Source: Aureimonas ureilytica DSM 18598 = NBRC 106430
GTDB lineage: Bacteria; Pseudomonadota; Alphaproteobacteria; Rhizobiales; Rhizobiaceae
DNA: 64,000 bases
Assembly (NCBI RefSeq): GCF_000382705.1
Contig: NZ_ARQE01000001.1
Span: 105,551-169,550, forward strand
Reading direction: 5' to 3'
This document shows, in pieces, positions 26,656 to 35,431 of the stretch. A program made the translations under genes and the position numbers. The notes below the pieces were generated by a model, which made no database searches, was not told the DNA's origin, and saw only the letters and a list, made by a program, of their open reading frames with translations. Numbering within the stretch: the stretch's first letter is position 1; each line of letters begins with the position of its first letter.

Positions 26656-27560
26656 GAGCGCGACCGCCCGAGAAGCCCCTGCGGGCGAAGAAGAAGGACA
26701 AGGGTGAGGATCAGGAAGGCGACCGCCGCGCGCCACTGGGCGCCGACCGTCTGCACCGCGAGCGCCTCGCAGAGCCCGACGACGAGCCCGCCCAGCACCG
26801 CCCCCGGCACCGAGCCGATGCCGCCCAGGATCGCGGCGGCGAAGAGCGGCAGGAGGAGGTCGAAGCCCATATAGGGGCGGATCTGGACGAGGAGCCCCGC
26901 CATGATGCCGGCCGCCGCCGCCAGCCCGCCGCCGAGGAACCAGGCCATGCGCACCACGGCGCGCACGTCGATGCCGGCAAGACGCGCCAGCGCCGGGTTC
27001 TCCGACACGGCGCGCATCCGCCGGCCGACCTGCGTGCGGGTCATCAGGAGGTGTACGGCGAGGATCAGGACCAGCGTCGCGCCGAGCATCAGGAGCTGGT
27101 CGGGCGTCGCGCGCAGGCCCCAGCCGAAGCGGACGGCGATCTGCAATTCGTTGGTGAAGTAGGCGGGCTGCGAGGTGAAGACGAATTCGAGAAGGCTTCT
27201 GAGCGCCATGGACGCGCCGAAGCTCGCGATGACGAGAATGATCACCGCCGACGCCTTGCGGCGCAGGACGCCGAAGAGGATCGCGTCGAGGAGGATCGCC
27301 AGGGCGCCGGTCACGAGGATCGCGAGCGGGACGGCGAAAAGGACGTTCCAGCCGAAGGAAAAGCTGCCGATCGGGGCGGAGCCGACGACGGCGCCGAGAA
27401 GCCCCGACAGGGCGAGCGCGGCATAGGCTCCGGCGGTTATGAACTCGCCATGCGCGAAGTTGGCAAAGCGCAGGATCGAGTAGGTCAGGGTCACCCCGAT
27501 CGCGCCGAGTCCGATCATGGCCCCCGCGACGAGGCCGTCGACGACGAATTGCGGGTTCAC
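26652..27560 (-). CDS. livH: Branched-chain amino-acid-type ABC permease LivH
   Basis: The 302-residue protein starts with GTG at 27560, overlapping the LivF stop (GTGA); the longer open frame runs through livF in antisense. LivH features are GLGAIGVTLTYSILRFANFAHGEF, the GRRMRAVSENPALARLAGID coupling loop and AAILGGIGSVPGAVLGGLVVG. It forms the membrane channel with LivM. Confidence 0.9.
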   Translation of the reverse strand: MNPQFVVDGLVAGAMIGLGAIGVTLTYSILRFANFAHGEFITAGAYAALALSGLLGAVVGSAPIGSFSFGWNVLFAVPLAILVTGALAILLDAILFGVLRRKASAVIILVIASFGASMALRSLLEFVFTSQPAYFTNELQIAVRFGWGLRATPDQLLMLGATLVLILAVHLLMTRTQVGRRMRAVSENPALARLAGIDVRAVVRMAWFLGGGLAAAAGIMAGLLVQIRPYMGFDLLLPLFAAAILGGIGSVPGAVLGGLVVGLCEALAVQTVGAQWRAAVAFLILTLVLLLRPQGLLGRSRS

Positions 27561-28297
27561 GGGGCGGCCTCCGAATGGTCGTAGCTTCCGAGAAACAGGG
27601 CGCCGAGATGCGGGTCGACGCGCATCTCGGCGGCGGGCGCCACGTGGCGCAGCCGCCCTTCGGCCAGCACCACGCCGCGATCGGCGATCGAGAGCGCGGC
27701 CCGCACGTTCTGCTCGACGAGAAGGATCGCGACGCCGGTGCCCCGCACGCGCTCCAGCGTCTCGAAGACGTCGTGGACGAGCTTCGGCGAAAGCCCCGCC
27801 GAGGGTTCGTCGAGAATGAGGACGGCCGGCTCGACGATCAGCGCGCGGGCCGTCGCCAGCATCTGGCGCTGCCCGCCCGACAGGGCGCCGGCCAGGAGGC
27901 CGGGGCGGGCGCCGAGGTCGGGGAACATCGCGAAGGCGGCGTCGATGCGCGATTGTCGGAGGCCAGCCGGCAGGATGCCGGCGCACAGGCGCAGGTTCTC
28001 GAGAATGGTGAGCGAGGCGAAGATGTTCTCCGTCTGCGGCACGAAGGCGAGGCCGTCGGCGACGCGCAGGTGCGCCGGCCGCGCCGTCACGTCGCGCCCG
28101 CGCAGGGAGACCCGGCCGCCGAAGGTCGGCACGACGCCGGCGACGGCCTTCACGAAGGTCGACTTGCCCGCGCCGTTCGGGCCGAGCACGGCCACGATCT
28201 CGCCGGGGGCGACGTCGAGGTCGACGCCGCGCACGATCGGCAGGCTTTCCTCGTAGCCCGCGACGAGCCCGCGCACGTCCAGGATGGCGGCGCTCAA
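27557..28297 (-). CDS. livF: ABC ATP-binding protein LivF
   Basis: This 246-residue ATPase has Walker A GPNGAGKST, the family FVPQTENIFASLTILENL segment, signature ALSGGQRQMLATARAL, Walker B VLILDEPSAGLSP and LVEQN at the switch. It overlaps the stop of livG upstream by 4 bp and livH downstream by 4 bp, so the four transport genes form one tightly coupled unit. Confidence 0.92.
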   Translation of the reverse strand: MSAAILDVRGLVAGYEESLPIVRGVDLDVAPGEIVAVLGPNGAGKSTFVKAVAGVVPTFGGRVSLRGRDVTARPAHLRVADGLAFVPQTENIFASLTILENLRLCAGILPAGLRQSRIDAAFAMFPDLGARPGLLAGALSGGQRQMLATARALIVEPAVLILDEPSAGLSPKLVHDVFETLERVRGTGVAILLVEQNVRAALSIADRGVVLAEGRLRHVAPAAEMRVDPHLGALFLGSYDHSEAAP

Positions 28298-29103
28298 TGG
28301 ACGCTTCCGCCGAGATAGGCCTCGACGACGCGCGGGTCGGCCATCACCTCGTCCGGCCTGCCTGCGGCCAGCGGCCGGCCGGACGCCATCACGAGGACGC
28401 TCGGGCAGAGACGGCGGACCATGTCCATGTTGTGCTCGATCAGGAGGACCGCGATGCCCTGCGCGTTGATCTCGGCGATGCGCTCGATGATGAAGTCGAG
28501 AAGCGCCGGGTTCACGCCCGCCGCCGGCTCGTCGAGGAGGAGGACGCGCGGCTCCGTCATCAGCGCACGGGCGAGTTCCAGAAGCTTGCGCTGACCGCCC
28601 GAGAGGACGCGCGCCGGGCGGTCGGCGAGATGGTCGAGGGCGAGGAAGCGCAGGAGCGCGAAGGCCTTCTCGCGGGCTTGCGCCTCCTCGCGCCGGACGC
28701 GGCCGGGCGCGAGGAGGCTGGCCCAGACCCGCTCGCCGCTCTGCCCCGTCGCGGCGGTCACGACATTGTCGAGGACGCCCATTTCCATGAAGGGCCGCGG
28801 GATCTGGAAGGTGCGCGCAAGGCCCCGCCCGACGCGCCCGTGGGCCCCTTCCCCCTCGACGGCCACACCCTCGATGCGGATCGTGCCGCGATCGGGCTTC
28901 AGGCTGCCGGCGACGAGACCGAACAGGGTCGACTTGCCCGCCCCGTTCGGCCCGATGACGCCGAGGACCTCGCCCCGATGCACCGTGAAGCCGACGCCGT
29001 CCACGGCGACGATGCCGCCGAACGAACGGCTGAGGCTCTCGACCGCAAGGGCCGGCGCGGCCGAAGGATCCGGGGCGGGATGGGGAACCGTCGTAACGGA
29101 CAT
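28294..29103 (-). CDS. livG: ABC ATP-binding protein LivG
   Basis: The 269-residue ATPase has Walker A GPNGAGKST, ARTFQIPRPFMEMGVLDNV (the LivG Q-loop form), signature LSGGQRKLLELARAL and Walker B VLLLDEPAAGVNP. The ATG at 29103 (MSVTTV) is preferred to the upstream in-frame start at 29133 because the latter lies within the operator-like palindrome. First gene of the minus-strand liv transcript. Confidence 0.9.
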   Translation of the reverse strand: MSVTTVPHPAPDPSAAPALAVESLSRSFGGIVAVDGVGFTVHRGEVLGVIGPNGAGKSTLFGLVAGSLKPDRGTIRIEGVAVEGEGAHGRVGRGLARTFQIPRPFMEMGVLDNVVTAATGQSGERVWASLLAPGRVRREEAQAREKAFALLRFLALDHLADRPARVLSGGQRKLLELARALMTEPRVLLLDEPAAGVNPALLDFIIERIAEINAQGIAVLLIEHNMDMVRRLCPSVLVMASGRPLAAGRPDEVMADPRVVEAYLGGSVH

Positions 29104-29117
29104 GGAATTTTTGATGC

Positions 29118-29134
29118 TTTGATTTGTGATCAAA
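29118..29134. promoter_or_regulatory. Candidate GntR operator between livG and the divergent GntR gene
   Basis: TTTGAT and ATCAAA are separated by TTGTG, a 6-5-6 dyad in the divergent intergenic region. The right half matches the TTGATCAAA core of the palindromes at 34561 and 37124, though the spacing is wider by a few bases. FadR/FCD-type GntR proteins typically bind such sites. Confidence 0.5.
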
Positions 29135-29200
29135 CTTTACAGCGGCGAGGCTATGAGCCTAGTCTCACGATGACAAGCGAATATTTGAGCAGGTCCGAAT

Positions 29201-29965
29201 TTGCCCAGCGCGTGTGCAGATGCGAAGACGAACAGCCTGCCGGCCGCGCCGCCGCTTGGCGAGCCCGCGGTCTCGCCGCTCGCCGTCCTGCCGCGTGTCG
29301 CCCGCGAGACGGTACTCGACCGCGTCTACCGGACGCTGCGCCGCTCGCTGATCGAGGGCGCGTTCGACCCCGGCGAGGTCCTGCGCATCCAAGAGGTCGC
29401 CGCCCGGCTGGCCGTCAGCACCATGCCGGTGCGCGACGCGCTCGGGCGGCTGGTTTCGGAGCGCGCGCTCGAAGCCCTGCCCAACCGCTCCATCCGTGTG
29501 CCGCTCCTCACCCGCCCGCGCCTCGACGAGGTCGCCCACGCCCGGACCCTTGTCGAGGGCGAGGCGGCGGCCCTGGCCAGCCGGCGCATCGGCGTGGGCG
29601 AACTGGGCGAGCTGAAGCGCGAGACGGACGCCTACGACCGGCTGATGACCAAGGGCGGCTCCTATTCGGCTCGCGCCGCCTACAATCACGCCTTCCACTT
29701 CACGATCTACCGGGCGGCCGGGTCCGCCGTGCTCCTGCCGATCATCGAGAGCCTGTGGCTCCAGTCCGGTCCGTTCATCCGGGCTGCCGCCGAGATCTAC
29801 GACGGCGACGACGGCCTCAGTGCCACCCATCACCACCGGCAGATCATCGCAGCGCTGCAGGCCGGCGACCCGGAAGAGGCCCGTCGCGCGGTCGGCGCCG
29901 ATGTCGGCCGGGCCTTCGACCTTCTGCGTCAGCGCCTGCCCCTGCACGAGGAGACCGGCCGATGA
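29201..29965 (+). CDS. GntR-family regulator, FCD type
   Basis: The 254-residue protein has an N-terminal winged helix (about 35-100; VLDRVYRTLRRSLIEGAFDPGE, VAARLAVSTMPVRDALGRLVSE) and an FCD ligand domain with metal-type residues in YNHAFHFTIYRAAGS and ATHHHRQIIAAL. The reading frame opens with TTG at 29201 and has no in-frame ATG before the HTH, so the start is uncertain. It is divergent from livG and overlaps the next gene, and it probably controls both arms. Confidence 0.85.
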   Translation: MPSACADAKTNSLPAAPPLGEPAVSPLAVLPRVARETVLDRVYRTLRRSLIEGAFDPGEVLRIQEVAARLAVSTMPVRDALGRLVSERALEALPNRSIRVPLLTRPRLDEVAHARTLVEGEAAALASRRIGVGELGELKRETDAYDRLMTKGGSYSARAAYNHAFHFTIYRAAGSAVLLPIIESLWLQSGPFIRAAAEIYDGDDGLSATHHHRQIIAALQAGDPEEARRAVGADVGRAFDLLRQRLPLHEETGR

Positions 29966-30333
29966 GCGCGCCGACGGACGACCGCTTCGAACTTTTCGAC
30001 CTGCGGGTCGAGGTCGTCGTGCCGGAAGGCGGGCCCGTCTATTGCGGGGCGAAGCCCGGCGACCATTTCGAGCTGCGCGGCGAGATGCTGCACCTTCCGC
30101 CTGGCCAGGGATTCTCGATCTATTCGATCGCGGCGGTGCTGCCGCTGCTCGCCGCCAAGCAGCGCCCGACGCACCGCAACGACTGGATGACCTCCGACGC
30201 CGAGGTCGCCTGCCCCGACCCCAACTGCGCGACGCGCCTGCGCATCACGCGCCTGCGCCCCCGCGCCTTCAGCCATGCCGAGACGACGGCGGTGCCCCTG
30301 CCCGCCTGCGACTCGCCCGACGTTCGAGGATAA
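29962..30333 (+). CDS. TIGR04076-like small protein
   Basis: The 123-residue protein begins in overlap with the GntR stop (ATGA). FDLRVEVVVPEGGPVYCGAKPGDHFEL, the PPGQGFSIYSIAAVLPLLAAKQRP core, and the CPDPNCATRL pair of cysteines are typical of the TIGR04076 family, which occurs beside aldo/keto reductases and transporters but has no assigned activity. Here it sits between the regulator and an aldo/keto reductase. Confidence 0.7.
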   Translation: MSAPTDDRFELFDLRVEVVVPEGGPVYCGAKPGDHFELRGEMLHLPPGQGFSIYSIAAVLPLLAAKQRPTHRNDWMTSDAEVACPDPNCATRLRITRLRPRAFSHAETTAVPLPACDSPDVRG

Positions 30334-30338
30334 GCCCC

Positions 30339-31388
30339 ATGCAGACCGCCGATCTCGCCGACGGCTACCGCATCTCGCGCGTGATCCGCGGCAACTGGCA
30401 ACTCGCCGGCGGCCACGGCGCGGTGGACGCGCGAAGCGCCGTCGACGACCTCTTCGCCTTCGCCGACGCCGGCATCACCACGTTCGACTGCGCCGACATC
30501 TATACCGGCGTCGAGGACATCATCGGCGCGTTCCGCGCGCGCTACCGCGACGAGCGCGGCGAGGCGGCGGCGAAGGCCCTCCGCGTCCACACCAAGTTCG
30601 TGCCCGACCTCGACGCGCTCGCCACCATCGGCCGGGCCGATGTCGAGGCCGCCATCGACACGTCGCTGAAGCGCCTGCGGACCGAGCGGCTCGACCTCGT
30701 GCAGTTCCACTGGTGGGACTATGCCGTGCCGCGCCATGTGGAGGTCGCGGGCTGGCTCGACGCGCTGCGCCGGGCCGGCAAGATCGCGCATGTCGGGGGC
30801 ACCAATTTCGACACGCCGCGCGCCGTGGAGTTCCGGCAGGCCGGCGTGCCGCTCTTCTCCATGCAGGTGCAATACTCGCTCCTCGACCGGCGACCGGAGG
30901 CGGGACTTCTGGCGGAGGCGGCGGCGAACGGCATGGCGATCCTGTGCTACGGCACCGTCGCGGGCGGCTTCCTGTCGGACAAGTGGCTGGGGGTGCCGGA
31001 GCCGGTGGGAGCCCTCGAGAACCGCTCGCTCGTCAAGTACAAGCTGATCATCGACGAGATCGGCGGCTGGGACCTCTTCCAGGCGCTGCTGGCGGCCCTG
31101 CGCGCGGTCGCCGACCGGCACGGGGTCGACATCGCGACGGTCGCGAGCCGCGCCGTCCTGGAGCGGCCAGGCGTCTCGGCCGTGATCGTCGGCGCGCGCA
31201 ACCGTTCGCATCTGCCGGCCAATCTCGCCGTCTCCGACATGGCGTTCACCGAAGAGGACCGGGCAGCGATCGAAGCGGTGCTCGCACAGGCGAGCCCCGT
31301 CCCAGGCGATGTCTACGACCTCGAGCGCGACCGGACGGGGCGGCATGGGGCGATCATGAAATACGGCCTCAACAAGACGGCGGCCTGA
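30339..31388 (+). CDS. Aldo/keto reductase
   Basis: The 349-residue (alpha/beta)8 oxidoreductase has a catalytic Asp-Tyr pair in TTFDCADIYTGVEDIIG, Lys in VHTKFVPD and His in VQFHWWDYAV, giving the AKR D-Y-K-H tetrad. A C-terminal NADPH-binding segment follows at VSAVIVGARNRSHLPANL. It starts 5 bp after the TIGR04076-like gene. The carbonyl substrate is unknown. Context suggests processing of a compound imported by the liv-type system. Confidence 0.9.
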   Translation: MQTADLADGYRISRVIRGNWQLAGGHGAVDARSAVDDLFAFADAGITTFDCADIYTGVEDIIGAFRARYRDERGEAAAKALRVHTKFVPDLDALATIGRADVEAAIDTSLKRLRTERLDLVQFHWWDYAVPRHVEVAGWLDALRRAGKIAHVGGTNFDTPRAVEFRQAGVPLFSMQVQYSLLDRRPEAGLLAEAAANGMAILCYGTVAGGFLSDKWLGVPEPVGALENRSLVKYKLIIDEIGGWDLFQALLAALRAVADRHGVDIATVASRAVLERPGVSAVIVGARNRSHLPANLAVSDMAFTEEDRAAIEAVLAQASPVPGDVYDLERDRTGRHGAIMKYGLNKTAA

Positions 31389-31393
31389 CGGCG

Positions 31394-31819
31394 ATGCAAG
31401 GCGCGCTCGGTCCCCTCGTCGTCCGAGAGATCGTGGAGCGCCACGCTTTCTTCGAGCGCTGGTTCAACGGGCTCGGGGACGACGGGGCGCTGCCGGAGAG
31501 CCTCGCGCGCTTCGACTGCGCCTTCCGCCGCGTCGATCCGGCGGGCGGCACGGCGGATCTGGCAGCCCTCGCCGCCTCGCTCGCCGCCCGGCGTGGGGGC
31601 CGCGCGGGCGATCCCGTCTCGATCGCGGTCGAGGCCCCCGTCGTCCTCTGGGAAGCCGGCGGCGCGGTTCTCGCCACCTATGTCGAGGTCCAGGGTCCCG
31701 CCGCCTCGAAGGAGCGGCACCGCCGCCGCTCCACCGCCCTCTTTCTCGCGGGTCCGAGCGGGGGCCTGCCCCTCTGGCGCCATGTCCAGGAAACCCTTCT
31801 CACCCCCGGCGGCGCCTGA
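31394..31819 (+). CDS. Small hypothetical protein in liv operon
   Basis: The 141-residue protein has no signal peptide. It begins MQGALGPLVVREIVERHAFFERWFNG and contains CAFRRVDPAGGTADL and VLATYVEVQG, a pattern that could fit an NTF2/SnoaL-like fold, but no family was firmly recognised. It is 5 bp downstream of the aldo/keto reductase and 34 bp upstream of the binding-protein gene. The strict operon spacing supports that it is real. Confidence 0.65.
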   Translation: MQGALGPLVVREIVERHAFFERWFNGLGDDGALPESLARFDCAFRRVDPAGGTADLAALAASLAARRGGRAGDPVSIAVEAPVVLWEAGGAVLATYVEVQGPAASKERHRRRSTALFLAGPSGGLPLWRHVQETLLTPGGA

Positions 31820-31853
31820 CGCGCCGGCCGCACATCCCAAGGAGACGCATGTC

Positions 31854-33122
31854 ATGAAGCCCCTATCCACCGGCGCGGCGCTGACGGCGCTCCTCCTCTC
31901 GTCGGCCGCGCTCCCCGCCGCCGCGCAGACCAATCCCTGCACCGTCACGGTCGGCGTCGTGATGGAACTGACAGGCCCGGCCGGCGCCTACGGCCAGGCC
32001 GGCGCGAAATCGGTCGAGATGGCCTTCCGAGACATCAACGAGGCCGGCGGGGCTGCCGGATGCACGCTCGCCACCGACACGCGCGACAGCCAGAGCCAGG
32101 GCAACGTCGCGGTGGATCAGGCGACGCAGCTCGTCAATATCCGCAAGGTGCCGGTGCTGATCGGGGGCATCATCTCCTCGGTCTCGATCCCGATCCTGAC
32201 CTCCGTCACCGCCCCGGCCGGCGTCGTGCAGGTCTCGCCCGCCTCCTCCTCGCCGACGCTGACGAACCTCGCCACCGAGGGCAAGACGAACGGCGCCTTC
32301 TTCCGCACCATCACCTCCGATGCGCTCCAGGGCACGGCGGCGGCGAAATACGCGATCGACCAGGGCCTGAAAAAGCTCGCCATCGTCCACGTCAACAACG
32401 ACTTCGGCGTCAACATGGTCCGGGAGTTCGAGACCGCCTACAAGGCGCTCGGCGGCACGGTCACGTCGGTCACGCCCTACAACGAGAAGCAGGCGAGCTA
32501 TACGTCGGAAGCCACCGCCGCCATGACGGGCGACCCGGAAGGGCTCTATCTCGTCAGCTACCCCGTCGATGGCGCGACCATCGCCCGCGCCTGGATCAGC
32601 CAGGGCGGGGCGCCGACCTTCCTCCTCAACGACGGCATGAACTCGGCCGACTTCATCAAGGCCGTCGGCCCGCGCTATCTCGACAACGCCTACGGCACCT
32701 CGTCGGGCACGAGCCCGACGAAATCGACCGAGTATTTCAACACCAACTACAAGACCTTCTCCGGCGGCATCGACCCGGCCGCGCCCGCCGCCGACCGCTC
32801 CTACGACGCGGGCGCGATCGTCGGGCTGGCCATCGCCAAGGCCGGCAAGCCCGAGGCCGCCGCGATCAAGGACGCGATGCGCCAGGTGGTCGATCCCGCC
32901 GGCGAGCCGATCTATGCCGGGCCGGAGGAGTTCAGACGAGCGTTGGCGCTCATCAAGGACGGCAAGCCGATCCGCTACGAAGGCGTCATCGGCCCGGTCG
33001 AGTTCGACAAGAACGGCGACATCACCGGCCCCTTCCGCCTCTGGCGCATCCAGAACGGCGAGGTGACGACGATCGGCGAGATGTCGGCGGACGAGGTCGC
33101 CAAGGTGAAGGCCGGCCAGTAG
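31854..33122 (+). CDS. Liv-type ABC substrate-binding protein
   Basis: The 422-residue protein has a signal peptide (MKPLSTGAALTALLLSSAAL ... AAAQ-TN, cut about residue 25) and a type-I periplasmic-binding fold: VGVVMELTGPAGAYGQAGAKSVEMAFRDIN, the PVLIGGIISSVSIPI segment, and KLAIVHVNNDFGVNM. An AAGGAGA ribosome site lies 10 bp upstream. It completes the divergently encoded permeases and ATPases at 25681-29103. The ligand is not readable from sequence, and a terminator follows. Confidence 0.9.
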   Translation: MKPLSTGAALTALLLSSAALPAAAQTNPCTVTVGVVMELTGPAGAYGQAGAKSVEMAFRDINEAGGAAGCTLATDTRDSQSQGNVAVDQATQLVNIRKVPVLIGGIISSVSIPILTSVTAPAGVVQVSPASSSPTLTNLATEGKTNGAFFRTITSDALQGTAAAKYAIDQGLKKLAIVHVNNDFGVNMVREFETAYKALGGTVTSVTPYNEKQASYTSEATAAMTGDPEGLYLVSYPVDGATIARAWISQGGAPTFLLNDGMNSADFIKAVGPRYLDNAYGTSSGTSPTKSTEYFNTNYKTFSGGIDPAAPAADRSYDAGAIVGLAIAKAGKPEAAAIKDAMRQVVDPAGEPIYAGPEEFRRALALIKDGKPIRYEGVIGPVEFDKNGDITGPFRLWRIQNGEVTTIGEMSADEVAKVKAGQ

Positions 33123-33132
33123 GAGCCGACCC

Positions 33133-33167
33133 GGCCGCCCCTTCCTTCGAGGGGCGGCCTTCATTCT
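33133..33167 (+). terminator. Rho-independent-like terminator
   Basis: GGCCGCCCC (33133-33141) pairs with GGGGCGGCC (33151-33159) around a 9-base interval. This is followed by TTCATTCTT, 10 bp after the binding-protein stop. It also serves the converging FAD oxidoreductase gene by position. Confidence 0.75.
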
Positions 33168-34475
33168 TCAAGGCTCGCGGCCGAGCCGCCGGTCCTGCCA
33201 GCGCGCTTGGGCGATGGCGAAGGAGGGCGCGAGGCGCGCCATCGGGGCGAAGGGCAGGCGGCGGGCCGGGCCGCTGGGCACGGGCAGCGCCTCCGGCGCA
33301 ACCCCGCAGGCGGCATCCGCCAGAACCTCGCCGAGCATGGCGGTGAGCGCGACGCCGCGCCCGTTGCACCCGATGCCGCCGAGGAAGCCCGGGCCGAAGG
33401 TGAAGACGCGCGGCAGGAAATCGAGCGTCATCGCCGCGCGCCCGGTCCAGACGTGCTCGAGCTCGGGGGCGGCGTCGAGGCGCAGTTCGGTCGCGAGGCG
33501 GCGCGCGATCATCCGCCCCATGCGGGCATGGGCGCCCAAGGGAAACATCGACATGCCGCCGCTGATCAGCCGGTTCCCGGCGTCCAGACGATAGGTGAAG
33601 AGGTTGGCACGCGTGTCGGCGGCGGGATGGCGGCCGGGCGCGATGCGCCGTGCGATCTCGGGCGCGAGCGGTACGGTGGCGGCCTGATAGACCTGGAGCG
33701 GCACGGTGGCGTCGGCGAGGCGCCGCGCGACGCCGGTGCGGAAGGCGTTGGTGCACAGAAGCACCTGGGCCGCGTGAAGGGAGCCGCCCGCGTGGCGAAG
33801 CCGCCAGCCGGCGCCGTCCGGCTCTACCGCCTCGACGCCGGAGCCCTCGTGGATCGTGGCGCCCGCCGCCTCGGCCAGCCGGGCGAGGCCCCATGCATAG
33901 GCGAGCGGGTTCAGCATGCCCCCGCTCTCGTCGAGAAGCGCCCCCGCGACGCGGCGTGCGCCCGACAGCGCCATCGCCTCATCGCGCTCCAGAAGGCGCA
34001 CCGGGCGCCCGAGCGCGGCCCAAGCTGCAGCGCGTGCGCGCAAGGTGTCCAGCATCTCGGCGGAATGGGCGAGATGCAGCCATCCCGTCTCCTCGGCCTC
34101 GCAGGCGATGGCGCCCTCGCGCGCCGTCTCGAACACGCGGCTGCCGCCGGCCCCGACGAGGCGCAGGAGCGCCTCCCCGCGCTCGCGCCCGAGACGCGCC
34201 ACGACGGCGGCGGGGTCCGCCTTGGCGAAGTTCGGAACGACGAAGCCGGCATTGACGCCGCTCGCCCCGCTGCCGACCGTTCCGGCCTCCAGCACCGTCA
34301 CCTGCCGCCCGCGCCGGGCGAGATGCAGCGCGGCGGTGAGGCCGAGGAATCCGCCGCCGATCACGGCGATCTCGCTGGCGCCATCGCCCGGCGGGGGCGG
34401 GCGCGGGGCATCGGGCGGCGGTCCGGCGGTTCGCCACCAGAGGGCCCGGCGGTGCTCGGCGTCCTGCGATCCCAT
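33168..34475 (-). CDS. FAD-dependent amino-acid/amine oxidoreductase (DAO family)
   Basis: The 435-residue protein starts with a short extension, then the Rossmann dinucleotide motif IAVIGGGFLGLTAALHLARRG (about 36-56), a second FAD segment TVLEAGTVGSGASGVNAG and a C-terminal FGPGFLGGIGCNGRGVALT. DAO-family enzymes of this type oxidise secondary or D-amino acids. A GGAGG site precedes the ATG at 34475. It is divergent from a GntR regulator across a 148-bp gap that contains a palindromic operator, so its expression is probably inducible by the same compound as the following cluster. Confidence 0.85.
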   Translation of the reverse strand: MGSQDAEHRRALWWRTAGPPPDAPRPPPPGDGASEIAVIGGGFLGLTAALHLARRGRQVTVLEAGTVGSGASGVNAGFVVPNFAKADPAAVVARLGRERGEALLRLVGAGGSRVFETAREGAIACEAEETGWLHLAHSAEMLDTLRARAAAWAALGRPVRLLERDEAMALSGARRVAGALLDESGGMLNPLAYAWGLARLAEAAGATIHEGSGVEAVEPDGAGWRLRHAGGSLHAAQVLLCTNAFRTGVARRLADATVPLQVYQAATVPLAPEIARRIAPGRHPAADTRANLFTYRLDAGNRLISGGMSMFPLGAHARMGRMIARRLATELRLDAAPELEHVWTGRAAMTLDFLPRVFTFGPGFLGGIGCNGRGVALTAMLGEVLADAACGVAPEALPVPSGPARRLPFAPMARLAPSFAIAQARWQDRRLGREP

Positions 34476-34560
34476 CAGCGTTTCCTCCAGAGGCTCGCCG
34501 GCCTTGAGCGGCGCTGCCGCCCAGCCGTCCTTGCACGAGGCGCCAAGCCTTCGTAAAGCT

Positions 34561-34573
34561 CGTTGATCAAACG
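34561..34573. promoter_or_regulatory. Candidate GntR operator (CGTTGATCAAACG)
   Basis: An imperfect palindrome lies between the divergent oxidoreductase and GntR genes. It and the flanks (GTAAAGCTCGTTGATCAAAC) match the perfect palindrome at 37124-37139 (GTAAAGTCGTTTGATCAAAC) with one base missing in the left arm. It is the most likely autoregulatory site of the GntR protein at 34624. Confidence 0.65.
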
Positions 34574-34623
34574 ATCCCCCCGTCCGCGCACGTCCGCCGG
34601 ACCCTTTTCCCGGAGCCGGCCCG

Positions 34624-35367
34624 ATGCGGCGACCAGCGCCCGTACCCTTCGAGGGCACGCTCCAGCCCGTATCCTCGCGCCGCACGCTGCAGGACGAGGT
34701 CCATCACGGCCTCGCCCAGGCGCTGATGGCCGGACGCTTCGATCCCGGACAGACGCTGACCATTGCCGCGCTGGCCGACCAGTTCGGCACGAGCCACATG
34801 CCGGTGCGCGAGGCGCTGCGCCGGCTGGCCGCCGAGAACGCACTGGAGGTGTCGACGAGCGGCACGGTGGTCGTCCCTTCGGTCAGCCGCGCCCGCCTCG
34901 ACGATCTGTGCGACGCGCGCCTCGTGGTGGAGGGCGCGGCGGCCGAGCGGGCGGCGCCGGCGATGACCGCGCCGGTGCTGCGCCGGCTCGACCATCTCGC
35001 CCGCGAACATGCCGAGGCGGGGCGCGAGAAGGACGCGGCGGCGATGCTCGCGCGCAACCAGGAATTCCACTTCGGGATCTACGCGGCGTCCGGTTCGCCG
35101 GTGCTCATGCAGCTCGCCGGCTCGCTCTGGCTGCGCTTCGGCCCGTATCTGAGGATGCTGACGAAGCAGATGGAGCCGCTCCTCGGGGCCGGCGATATCG
35201 AGACCTACACGCGCCACCATCGCGACATCCTCGAAGCGCTGGGCCGCGGGGACGCGGCCGAAGCGGGCCGGCACATGCGCGCCGACATCGCCTCGACACA
35301 GACCCTTCTCCAGCCGCTCTGCGCGGTGGAGGAGGCCGCGGAAGCACTTCCAGCGAAAGCCGAATAG
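34624..35367 (+). CDS. GntR-family regulator, FCD type
   Basis: The 247-residue protein has a winged helix at about 20-85 (LADQFGTSHMPVREALRRLAAEN) and an FCD domain with the metal-coordinating type residues around ARNQEFHFGIYAASGSP and YTRHHRDILEAL. It sits among amino-acid enzymes and is the probable reader of the TCGTTTGATCAAACGA sites on both sides. It shares only family-level similarity with the GntR at 29201. Confidence 0.88.
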   Translation: MRRPAPVPFEGTLQPVSSRRTLQDEVHHGLAQALMAGRFDPGQTLTIAALADQFGTSHMPVREALRRLAAENALEVSTSGTVVVPSVSRARLDDLCDARLVVEGAAAERAAPAMTAPVLRRLDHLAREHAEAGREKDAAAMLARNQEFHFGIYAASGSPVLMQLAGSLWLRFGPYLRMLTKQMEPLLGAGDIETYTRHHRDILEALGRGDAAEAGRHMRADIASTQTLLQPLCAVEEAAEALPAKAE

Positions 35368-35431
35368 GCTCTCGCTTGCCGACAATGCGACAAGGGAGGA
35401 TCCGGAGTCCGCCCGGTTCACCGGACGGGCT

